DNA of 64,000 bases from Zonotrichia leucophrys gambelii (Eukaryota; Chordata; Aves; Passeriformes; Passerellidae), in NCBI RefSeq assembly GCF_028769735.1, contig NC_088172.1, positions 71,014,631 through 71,078,630 on the forward strand, read 5' to 3'. The translations under genes were made by a program, and so were the position numbers. A model generated the notes under the pieces. The model searched no databases. It saw nothing but the letters and a program-made list of their open reading frames with translations, and was not told the DNA's origin. This document shows positions 22,201-63,270 of the stretch, piece after piece. Within the stretch, counting starts at the first letter, position 1. Every line of letters starts with the position of its first letter.

Positions 22201-22896
22201 ATGATAAAAAGGAGGAAGCACACCTGCTTGGCTTGGAAACAGAAATTCAGTTGTCTTGCTTTTTTCTTTTCTTTCAATGTCATTAGACAATATAAATCCA
22301 TTACTTTTAAATTAAGGAAAGAAAGATAATGGTTCTGAAATAGAGGAAGATTGAAACAATTGTTGTGTGTGAAGCTTTTAAGTTTAGAAATGGAAAATAA
22401 TTGATGAAAAGGCCATAAAACCAAACCAAAGCACAACTAAATGAAAAAAGCCCCAACTTTCAAACTGTTTACAGTTACCTTTTGAAGCCTTACATATCCT
22501 ATAGATTTGTGTTTTCCTAACTACTTCAGTAAACTATATGGGTTATAAGGTGGAGATACAAAACATAACAAATGAAAGCATACCAAAACTATTCTGTTTT
22601 ATGTATTTCAGGTATGGTCTTCTGCTAGGGAAGGTGAACTTCCAGAGTACTTCAAAAATCAATTTCCAGCAGAGGTATGGGATTTTAATATATTTTTGGT
22701 ACTGTATTAATCAAACAACAAAAAAAAAAAACCACCAAAAAAACCAAACTATTGACATTTAATTTTTTTTTTTCAGGCATCCATAATCAAAAAGATGCTT
22801 TCAAGAGATCCTTCTGGAAGAATCACTATATCTCATCTACTTGACCTTCTTAATTCTGTTGATAAAGAGAAGGCACTTAGAAATTATTCTTATTGA
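4175..22896 (+). CDS. EIF2AK2: EIF2AK2 (PKR), interferon-induced dsRNA-activated protein kinase
   Basis: PKR is a cytosolic sensor: dsRNA binding drives dimerisation and autophosphorylation, and the active kinase phosphorylates eIF2alpha and stops translation in infected cells. Coding exons: 4175-4278, 7668-7782, 8895-9073, 9961-10063, 11737-11798, 12601-12691, 13128-13162, 13330-13464, 13896-14015, 15102-15209, 16819-17011, 18846-18971, 19546-19641, 22612-22674, 22777-22896. They join without a stop into 549 residues (mammalian PKR is about 550). Domains: dsRBD1 about 5-72, dsRBD2 about 100-167, a low-complexity linker about 168-275, and a kinase at about 280-545. Kinase motifs: GAGGFG 287-292, Lys309, helix-C Glu320, HRDLK 411-415, DFG 431-433, MAPEQ 453-457. 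Thr444 and Thr449 match the human activation-loop sites Thr446 and Thr451. The acceptor at 4151/4152 leaves 23 nt of 5' UTR in the start exon, with no upstream in-frame ATG in it. Introns hold LTR and CR1 copies listed separately and otherwise nothing I recognise. Confidence 0.96.
6432..6975 (-). mobile_element. ERVL-type LTR, antisense, in EIF2AK2 intron
   Basis: The plus strand begins GTGGTGGGTTGACTCC. It ends with AAGAAAGTTAACCCCATCCC and GCCAGATTCAG, which is the reverse of a common avian ERVL LTR. Its inner part has the CCATATGGCATGG, TATCCCTCTGGCCA and CACTACTCAGCAGTACG landmarks of the same family. No internal retroviral coding region flanks it, so it is read as a degenerate solo LTR. 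Recognition is from memory of avian repeats. Confidence 0.65.
7668..7782 (+). CDS. EIF2AK2: EIF2AK2 coding exon 2: end of dsRBD1
   Basis: Encodes residues 35-73. It carries the dsRBD1 strands and the C-terminal helix with the lysine-rich KAAKEAAAKKAW contact motif. The acceptor is TTGCAG and the donor GAG|GTGAGT. Confidence 0.95.
8895..9073 (+). CDS. EIF2AK2: EIF2AK2 coding exon 3: inter-dsRBD linker and dsRBD2 start
   Basis: Encodes residues 74-132 and two bases of 133. A Thr/Ser/Ala-rich linker (about 78-98) precedes the first helix of dsRBD2, starting PDKNYVCLLNSISQ. The acceptor is TTGTAG and the donor CAC|GTAAGC. Confidence 0.95.
9155..9768 (-). mobile_element. CR1 LINE fragment, antisense, in EIF2AK2 intron
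   Basis: The plus strand carries the reverse complement of a CR1 3' region: GGTGCTGTGACCACTTCCCT, CTGTTCCAGTGCCCAG, TCCTCCAGGCTGAACAGACC and GGACTTGAGATGAGGCCACC are family landmarks. Divergence is substantial and the 3' terminal repeat is eroded. It lies between coding exons 3 and 4. The two open frames at about 9550-9810 are part of it. Confidence 0.8.
9961..10063 (+). CDS. EIF2AK2: EIF2AK2 coding exon 4: end of dsRBD2
   Basis: Encodes residues 133-167, with the second dsRBD helix (SKAAAKKAAAKEAYEK). The acceptor is TTACAG and the donor AAG|GTAAAT. Confidence 0.95.
11737..11798 (+). CDS. EIF2AK2: EIF2AK2 coding exon 5: linker
   Basis: Encodes residues 168-187 plus two bases. It is a Ser/Glu-rich linker, little conserved in the family. 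The acceptor is TTCCAG and the donor CAGA|GTAAGT. Confidence 0.9.
12601..12691 (+). CDS. EIF2AK2: EIF2AK2 coding exon 6: linker
   Basis: Encodes residues 188-218. No domain is recognised. The reading frame is fixed by the phase of both neighbours. The acceptor is TTTCAG and the donor CAG|GTACAG. Confidence 0.88.
13128..13162 (+). CDS. EIF2AK2: EIF2AK2 coding exon 7: 35-nt linker exon
   Basis: Encodes residues 219-229 plus two bases (RNAQRYVSETK). It is very short for an internal exon; skipping it would shift the frame. The acceptor is ATGTAG and the donor AAAAG|GTATGT. An internal GTATGT at 13142 is a competing donor. Confidence 0.8.
13330..13464 (+). CDS. EIF2AK2: EIF2AK2 coding exon 8: acidic linker
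   Basis: Encodes residues 230-274 plus two bases of 275. It is an acidic, Ser/Asn-rich linker before the kinase. The acceptor GTTAAAG is purine-rich and weak; the donor is AAC|GTAAGG. Confidence 0.88.
13896..14015 (+). CDS. EIF2AK2: EIF2AK2 coding exon 9: kinase ATP-binding lobe
   Basis: Encodes residues 275-314. It holds the glycine-rich loop IGAGGFGNVF and the ATP-anchoring lysine in YAIKRV (Lys309). The acceptor is TAAAG and the donor CAGA|GTATGT. Confidence 0.95.
15102..15209 (+). CDS. EIF2AK2: EIF2AK2 coding exon 10: helix C to beta-4
   Basis: Encodes residues 315-350. Helix-C Glu320 sits in KVEREARGLARL, followed by HENIVRYHCSW. The exon ends in the kinase insert region. The acceptor is TGATAG and the donor CCAAG|GTAACT. 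Confidence 0.95.
16819..17011 (+). CDS. EIF2AK2: EIF2AK2 coding exon 11: hinge to catalytic loop
   Basis: Encodes residues 351-415: the hinge segment CCLFIQMEFCEQGTLEDW and the catalytic loop HRDLK with Asp413. The acceptor is TTGAAG. A decoy acceptor GACAG lies 5 bases downstream but would break the frame. The donor is AAG|GTATGT. Confidence 0.94.
17594..17776 (-). mobile_element. Possible body of a tRNA-derived retroposon
   Basis: Downstream of the tRNA-like head on the minus strand lie about 180 bases of moderately GC-rich sequence, unlike the AT-rich intron. They end in CCACCACACTAATG and a short T-run. Head plus body plus tail is the layout of a SINE. I do not recognise the body, and it could instead be unrelated DNA next to a tRNA pseudogene. 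Confidence 0.3.
17777..17849 (-). pseudogene. tRNA-Lys-like pseudogene or retroposon head
   Basis: Read on the minus strand, about 73 bases align along their whole length with a tRNA-Lys. TAGAGCATGAGACTC, the stem GAGACTC/CTAATCTC and AGGGTCAAGGGTTTGAACCC reproduce the D arm, the anticodon arm and the T arm. The anticodon position reads CCT instead of CTT. The B-box (GGTTTGAACCC) is close to consensus, while the A-box and acceptor stem are decayed. No CCA end is encoded. It sits in an EIF2AK2 intron and is not a functional tRNA gene. Confidence 0.7.
17932..18337 (+). mobile_element. ERVL-type solo LTR, sense, in EIF2AK2 intron
   Basis: It starts TGTGGCAGGCTAGGATACAG and runs through GGTACAGTGCTGTGTTTTGG and GATAACACACTGATGTTTTGG. 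It ends TGGTGCTTAGTTGCCAACTT...CATGACA, the landmarks of the avian ERVL LTR also present, reversed, at 6432-6975. TG...CA ends are visible. It is shorter than a full copy and no internal region is present. No clear target-site duplication was found. Confidence 0.65.
18846..18971 (+). CDS. EIF2AK2: EIF2AK2 coding exon 12: Mg-binding and activation loops
   Basis: Encodes residues 416-457. PQNIF continues the catalytic loop, DFG (431-433) binds Mg, and the activation loop carries Thr444 and Thr449 before MAPEQ. The acceptor GAAAATAG is A-rich. A second AG at 18887-18888 would drop 43 nt and shift the frame, so it is rejected. The donor is CAG|GTAATT. Confidence 0.93.
19546..19641 (+). CDS. EIF2AK2: EIF2AK2 coding exon 13: helices F and G start
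   Basis: Encodes residues 458-489, including EVDIYALGLIWFEIL of helix F and the beginning of the helix-G region that docks eIF2alpha. The acceptor is TTCTAG and the donor AAG|GTATGT. Confidence 0.93.
19696..19772. repeat. Short tandem duplication in intron
   Basis: The unit ATCACTTATTGATA occurs three times, interleaved with TGGTATTGATAGCTGG-type sequence. It lies in the intron after coding exon 13. Confidence 0.8.
20975..22080 (-). mobile_element. CR1 LINE, antisense, with reverse-transcriptase 3' end, in EIF2AK2 intron
   Basis: The plus strand starts AGAATCACAGAATGGGTGAA, the reverse of the CR1 3' terminus, and continues about 1.1 kb. On the minus strand, frame fragments encode the C-terminal part of CR1 ORF2: a reverse-transcriptase piece (about 21729-22016) containing ILSPVLFNLFINDLDEG and WLNSRSQRVTL, and a downstream region (about 21280-21660) with SSVEKDLGVLVSNK. 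The copy is 5'-truncated, as is usual for CR1, and disrupted by stops and frameshifts. It makes the intron before coding exon 14 nearly 3 kb long. Confidence 0.9.
22612..22674 (+). CDS. EIF2AK2: EIF2AK2 coding exon 14
   Basis: Encodes residues 490-510 (VWSSAREGELPEYF and following), the helix-G end and loop. It lies almost 3 kb from the previous exon because of a CR1 insertion. The acceptor is TTTCAG and the donor GAG|GTATGG. Confidence 0.92.
22777..22896 (+). CDS. EIF2AK2: EIF2AK2 coding exon 15: kinase C-terminus and stop
   Basis: Encodes residues 511-549 and TGA at 22894-22896. IIKKMLSRDPSGRITI is the conserved end of the C-lobe with its Arg. The acceptor is TTTCAG after a run of T. Confidence 0.95.
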   Translation, partial: ASIIKKMLSRDPSGRITISHLLDLLNSVDKEKALRNYSY

Positions 22897-24155
22897 ATGT
22901 CCCTTCACGCTGTGTCAAATCCAGAGTTTGATGAATTTATTACAATTGGTGAAATGACAACAGATGTCGGAAGCAACAGCAAGACTTGGGGTGTGTCTTT
23001 TCCTTGGCCACTTCACCATTTATATCTGCCAGCTGCAACCAGGACAGGGCAAGTCTGCAAGAAATCACACAGTTTTTACCAGGAAACATAGGTTGTGGAT
23101 GAGCTGGACTGTTTTGCACAATGAGTACCTGCTCCTTTTCCCCTTTGAGATCATGTTGATGTGCTAAAGTGCTAACTGGGTTGTGCTAAATCCCTGCATG
23201 TGCTGCACCCATTAGCCCTTAAGGTTATCTATTGCTTTCCATGGAAGAGCTGCTGTCTGGTGGTATGTGACTCAAACCTTTCTGATTTGTTCAGTGATAC
23301 TGTTAATAATTATTGGAATGCTCCATTAGTACCAAGGCTAGTTTTGGCAGAAAAGGAAATAGGTGCACATTATTCTTCACTGAATTTCAGTACTATAAGT
23401 TTTCTTATCTCTCCACAGCTGCTGATGACCTAGCACCTTCAGTGCTCTAGAATTTAAACTTGTAAAATGAGGATTTCTTTAAATGTTAAACATTCAGCTT
23501 CTAGGAAATCTAATTTAGAACAAAGCTCAATTTTGGAAAACTTTAGGTTTTTATGGTGTCTTTTTTGGAAAGGAACATTCAAGGTGCTATTAATATAGGA
23601 CAATTCTCTTCATTATAGGAAAATTGCCTCAGTAGTAACCATTTGAAATCCTTGGCTGAAAGAGCACTTTAAACATTCCCATGCTTCTAGGTTTTAGTCC
23701 CTTATTGTAATACTGAGGCATGCCTAATCCTGAATAACTGTACTTAGTATCTCTGGTGTGCTCACTGCCAGCCCCACAAAAGGGAACAGCAGGTTCTCTG
23801 CCACTCTTCATTTGTGAAAAGAGAGGCACATTTGTGAAAAGACAGGGGCTTGTCTTTGAGCTCTATCTTGTCAAACTGTTCATTGATGTGGGGTCAATGT
23901 AACTCCATGAGGGCAAATGAGCAGAGATTTCTAAGCAAAAAAATAGGTAATATGTGAAGTACTGTATGCTTTTTCTAATATGTTAAATGGGTTAAAAGTG
24001 GGTGACTGCTCTAAAAGAAATAGTACAGTGTTTATATTCTGAGGGAAATTACTGATGTTCTGGTGCAAGTATTTGTTGCTAAATAAGAATGTGATTGTAT
24101 AATTTTTAAGGCCTTACACTGCTTTCTTTTTTTCTCTTTATCATGAATGACATAT

Positions 24156-24690
24156 ATAGAATCATAGAATGGTTTGGGTTGGAAGGGACCTTAAAGATCA
24201 TCCAGTTTCAACCCCCCGTACCCTGGGCAGGGACACTTTCCAGTCGATGACATTACTCAAGGCCTTGTTTGAACACTGCCAGCAACAGGGTATCCACAGC
24301 TTCTCTAGGAAACCTGTTCAGTGCTTCATAATCTTCATAGTAAAGAATTTCTTCCCAGTATCTTATCTCAGCCTTTCACTTTGAAGCCATTCCTCCTTGT
24401 CCTGTCGCTACATGCCCTTGGAAAAAGTCCCCTTCCAGCTCTTTTGGCAACCCCCTTTAGGTACTGAAAGGCTGCTCTAAGGTCTCTGCAGAGCCTTCTC
24501 TTTTCCAGGCTGAACAATTCCAGCTCAAGCAACTTCATTTGCCAGTTCCCTCAGGACCAGTGGATGCATGTCAGCAGGTCCCATGGACTTGCGCACCTCT
24601 AGGTTCTTCAGATTTTCTTGAATCTAATTTTCTCCTTGACATCCCTGGCCAGATTGAATTCCATCAGGGCTTTATGCTTTCCTAACCTTA
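24156..24690 (-). mobile_element. CR1 LINE, antisense, internally deleted
   Basis: The plus strand from TAGAATCATAGAATGGTTTG to about 24520 is the reverse of a CR1 3' end (landmarks GTAAAGAATTTCTTCCCAGT and TTCTCTTTTCCAGGCTGAAC). After that the match jumps: minus-strand 24530-24690 encodes KSMGPADMHPLVLREL, the region just before the reverse-transcriptase core of CR1 ORF2. The copy has therefore lost most of the polymerase between these two parts. Confidence 0.8.
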
Positions 24691-24840
24691 TCCTTGACTG
24701 GCATACATAAAGTATTTCACTATGCTAAACTAATTAGTATTTCTTTGCAGTGGTCAAGATCTGTGAGAAATTATATATCCTTACAGACAGAATACTACTA
24801 TTGCTGCTTTCTCTTCTCTTTAATCTATTGGTTATATAAA

Positions 24841-24846
24841 AATAAA
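24841..24846 (+). terminator. Candidate EIF2AK2 polyadenylation signal (proximal)
   Basis: AATAAA in an AT-rich stretch about 1.9 kb after the stop codon; a second copy is at about 24862. Use is unproven. Confidence 0.3.
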
Positions 24847-24924
24847 CATATAAAATATGTTTAATCTATATAAATAAATTTGATCTATATAAATATATAA
24901 TTGTTTTATCTATATAAAATTAAC

Positions 24925-24985
24925 ACATAGTTGGATTTGATGATCTTAAAGGTCTGTTCCAACCTAAACAATTCTATGAAACTAT
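24925..24985 (+). mobile_element. CR1 3' tail, sense
   Basis: Sequence containing TGATGATCTTAAAGGTCTG and CCAACCTAAACAATTCTATG is the last 55-60 bases of a CR1 element. It is in the opposite orientation to the copy at 24156. Confidence 0.8.
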
Positions 24986-25450
24986 TCATAATATGAAAAT
25001 GGACAATCTCTTGGCTGAATTTCCTTTACAGTTTTTGGACAGAGCAAAGTAGTATCATTACTTTCTTCCTGTTAAGTAATACTGTACCAGTGTGTAACAG
25101 TAGTTTGCACCAGGAGTTTTTGATATATTTTCCGTGCATAGTATTTGTATATTTCATCATTAACTTTTTATAAATGGCTAGTTATAGTACCGACTGCTGT
25201 TACATAAAATACATTTTAATAGATCTTTTATTTTTAGGTAAAAAAAATGAAAACCCACCATCATGATCTAATTCTATTTAATTATGGAAAATATTCATCT
25301 TTATATACAACAGAATATTGGTTCAAGTAATATCACTGTCATGTTTCACAAGTTTTTTTTTTTCCCATCAAGTTTAAGATAGTAAGCAAAACCAGTCTGG
25401 TATTTAGGCATCTCTGTAAAGATGAAAAAACCTGGTTTAACACATTATGC

Positions 25451-25456
25451 AATAAA
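25451..25456 (+). terminator. Candidate EIF2AK2 polyadenylation signal (distal)
   Basis: AATAAA followed by GTGATTGG, giving a 3' UTR of about 2.6 kb. It is within 50 bp of a GPATCH11 signal on the other strand. Confidence 0.35.
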
Positions 25457-25495
25457 GTGATTGGCCAATAATTATGCCTTTACTCATACTTGAAT

Positions 25496-25501
25496 TTTAT
25501 T
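25496..25501 (-). terminator. Candidate GPATCH11 polyadenylation signal
   Basis: AATAAA on the minus strand, about 255 bp after the GPATCH11 stop codon. A further copy lies at 25227-25232. Confidence 0.4.
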
Positions 25502-25756
25502 ACCAGTTGGACAGTGCATAAACAACGATGTGAGAGACTGAACCTACCTCTCAATTATGTAAGTTCAATTACAAATACCAACTTTTAATTCCTATTAAAT
25601 TGTGCATCAAACAGAAAACATGAATTTAGCTTGTCAACTTAAACTCTTCTTCTGCATACTTTGGTATGAATTCTTGAGTATGGCATAGCTCCAAGCCTTT
25701 TAAAAAATACTATGAATTATACATACTTATCTAGGGCTTCTTCCTTTAGACTGGCT

Positions 25757-30750
<4,994 letters not shown>

Positions 30751-31084
30751 GCTTAGCACGCCTCTATGCCGACGCCTCGCCTATGGACACCGTCAGTGCG
30801 CGTCACCGAGCATTTTATTTCTCTGTGCGTCCCCTGCGAAGTGGGGGACGGCGGGGCCGAGGGACGAAAACACCCGAACCCGCCGGGCCGGGGTACCCGC
30901 GCCCTCCCCCAAGCCCCCAGCGCGTCTGCCGGGGCTCCGCTACGACCACCACGGGCGGCCGCGACGCCGCTCCACGCCCGGGAGCCCCCGCGAGCTGCAG
31001 CCGAGCGCCAGGAGCAGGGACAGCGGCGGGAGCAGCCCGGGAACCGCGCACCCACCGGGCCCGACCCGGCCCGGCCGCTCCGCG

Positions 31085-31124
31085 GCGCCTGCGCGGGGCC
31101 GCCCCCGCCCGCCGGCGCCTGCGC
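31085..31124. promoter_or_regulatory. Twin NRF1-like sites
   Basis: GCGCCTGCGC occurs twice, 30 bp apart start to start. Each is close to the NRF1 consensus YGCGCAYGCGCR. Confidence 0.45.
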
Positions 31125-31531
31125 CTCTCCCGCTTCCTGCTGCACGGCCGCGGTGCCTCCGCGCGACCGGGCTGCGTCGGGGCCGGCTCGGGGCAGCGCC
31201 GCCCGTGTCCCCCTCAGCGCCCCTCATCGCCCGCCGGAGCCGGGCACGGCGGGGGCCGAAGCGGCCGAGCTCACCGGTGATGGTGCCGAGGGCGAGCGGG
31301 GCGCAGCGCGCCCACGCCTGTCCGTGACCGTGACCGGCCCCCGGGGCCGCGGTGTCGCGCCTGGTGCAGCCCGGAGCTGGCGGGACGCGGCCGGCGCTCG
31401 GGAGGAGCGTAAGTGACCGTGAGCGGCGCGGTGCGGGCCGGCGGCTGCGGCGGAGCGGGACAGGCTCCGCGCTCCCCCTCGGCGCTGGCCGAGGTGTGGG
31501 GGTCGCTGTGCGCGTCCGCGTGAGGGGGTGA

Positions 31532-31576
31532 GCGCCGGGAAAGCAGCGCTGGGAAAGCAGCGCTGGGAAAGCAGCG
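31532..31576. repeat. 15-bp tandem repeat, three copies
   Basis: The unit GCTGGGAAAGCAGCG is repeated; the first copy reads GCCGGGAAAGCAGCG. It sits at the right edge of the CpG island, within the first HEATR5B intron if the 31408 donor is used. Confidence 0.9.
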
Positions 31577-33441
31577 GGCATCGTTTCCCTGGCATCGGCT
31601 CCTCAGCGGCATTGCCTGAGCATCCATCCCTGACGGCCGGCACTGCACCGCTGCGGTACCTCCTGAGGGGCTTTCAGAGCCAGGCATGATGCCCTGAGAG
31701 CTGCTGCAGCTTACTGAAGTAGCCGATACAGGTAGAGGACCCAGGAACGAAAACGTTTTCACCTGCTGGAGTCCTTCAGGAGTGTGTGGCTTCGCCTAAA
31801 GTTGCCTGTTTCTCGGCTTTATCACTTCACTGAAATCCCCGCATGATGAAGATACAACTAGTTGATTTAGGCATAGGGAAACAGCTGGGGAATAGAAAGG
31901 AATTTTAGTACCTCTGAACGTTTTGGAATCTCTAATGCTCCAGCATACCTCACTGGCTGCTGGTTGGCTTTGGCTCTGCATCCCGCGGGAGATCACAGTG
32001 TATTTATTTCTTGTAACATTCACCGCAAGATCCTTGCCAGGATCGGTGGAACTCGGTAGGCTTCTCACTGCTTTTTGGAGCAAACCTTTGGCCAGTGTCA
32101 GTGAGCTTTGGATTGTCTATGTAAGTAGCTCTGTGTTAGACTGACTCTTCAGTTAGCTGAATATTTGTGTAATTATTCTTGTGTCTGATGCCTTGTGCTT
32201 CACCAGCACAGCCGTGTGTATGTTGCTTAGAGCCTGTGTTTCCCACATTTTAGATGAAGTGGGGAAGGTGCATAAGGTGTCCATGGCTCTTATGGCCAGG
32301 GGCAAATGAAACCTTGTATGTGGGGAGGAAAAGGAATCATGAACTGTGCTGTCCACCAGTGCTCATGGTACTTTTGTGCTGTGTGGGTGTGACAAGCAGT
32401 GCAGATCTCTGGGATGATATCCAAAGAATCACAGTGCCATCATTCATTGTGTCTCTGCTCTCGTGTAAAGGTGTTTTGAGGTGATGTGGCTGAGTTACTG
32501 ACAGGCAATGCCTTCTCAGTTCTTTATAAATGTAAAGAAAAAACAAACAAACAAAAAAACACAACGGAAAATGTCTTCAGAGGAGTTAGGGAGGTCTGTG
32601 TGTGCTTCTTTCCATATGTGGCTCTTCTACCTTTGCTGGTACTGTATTCTGTGAGAAATAGGCAAGGTGAAGTGCAGAGAACAACCTTAGCATTAAATAC
32701 AGTGTGATGCTTTCGTTTCATCATTAAGGTGGATTTAGAATAATACATCATTAATAATATGGCATTAATATGTCTTCTTATTAATGTCTCAGTTGGGGAC
32801 TATTTAAAAAAAATCAATTTAAGCCATTTCATTTAACTTTAAGATCATGAATGAGGAAGCAGCTGAGAGCTCTTGAGAGCAAAAGTGGAGCAGTGCAGCT
32901 GTCAAAAGATGATGCCTGTTGAAAGCTGATGTCTTACATAATAGTCTGTAGTTGTGTTGCTTTCTCCTTTTTTGCCTGGGATCCTAGTTTCAGCATCTCT
33001 CTATTCAGGTTTTGGGGTTGGGTTGCTTTTTTGCTTCTTGGGTTTCTATTTGCTGAAGGTTGTTGATTTAATGTTTTGATTTTGGGTAATTTTTTTGAGT
33101 TTTTTCCTTCTGTCAGCTCTGCATTCCATAGCTACACTTTTCTTCAGGTGGTTTGCTGAGATGACGTTGGCAGAGCGTTTGCTTGCACTGACAGTGTGCT
33201 TTTGGTAGTGCTTTGATGCCAGCCCCACTGATTGAGCAGGATCACCAGTGTTCCATCTGCAGGATTTTCCTGCTGGGGAGACCTGCAGTAGTTTGGCTGC
33301 TGCTTGTGTTTTGGGCTGTCAGCCCTAAGGTTGCAGGATTTCAGGGATCTTGCTTGTCCAGCACTTAAAGCAAGACTAGTGGGATAAGGGAAATCTTAGG
33401 TCACTGATGCCAAATCCTATCCCTGTTCCTGCTTCTCCCAA

Positions 33442-33500
33442 ACTTGTGTTGGCTGGATATTCCTACTTGTGTTGGCTGGACATTCCTGCTTGTGTCAGGC
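33442..33500. repeat. 23-bp tandem repeat, two and a half copies
   Basis: ACTTGTGTTGGCTGGATATT (plus CCT) is followed directly by a near-identical copy and a decayed third start. It is in the HEATR5B 5' intron. Confidence 0.85.
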
Positions 33501-33880
33501 TCATCTTCTCAGCTTGGCTGTTGGAGGGTGTGGAGAAGGGAGCCAGGTTCATGCCCCAGCTTTGGGAGTGTGCTCAAGGATCTTGACTTGCAACAATCCT
33601 TTTTCTCTTTCATGTAAGTGGAGCCAGTGAGATGATTCCTTTACCTTCTTTAAACAGGGACTTCGGTATATTTTTCTTGGCTGAGAGTTTGTGCCCTGAA
33701 ATTGCCTGTAGGTGCACTTTTTACAATTAACAGTTCTGTTCCCTGAAATACTAATGAATGGACTCAGTTTGTAAATATGTGAGTAGCTTTTATGTGGGAC
33801 TATTTAGCTAAGTCTAAGCAAGCTGAATATTTTAATTTGATTTTCAAAGCTTTGTACTGATGTACTGTACTTTATACTAA

Positions 33881-63270
<29,390 letters not shown>

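Larger units (their letters stand above)
22897..25756 (+). other. EIF2AK2 3' UTR / flank and GPATCH11 3' flank
   Basis: No coding region lies between the two convergent stop codons. The EIF2AK2 3' UTR begins at 22897. The first canonical AATAAA signals downstream are at 24841 and 24862, then 25451. The segment contains an antisense CR1 fragment and the sense 3' tail of another CR1, listed separately. Confidence 0.6.
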
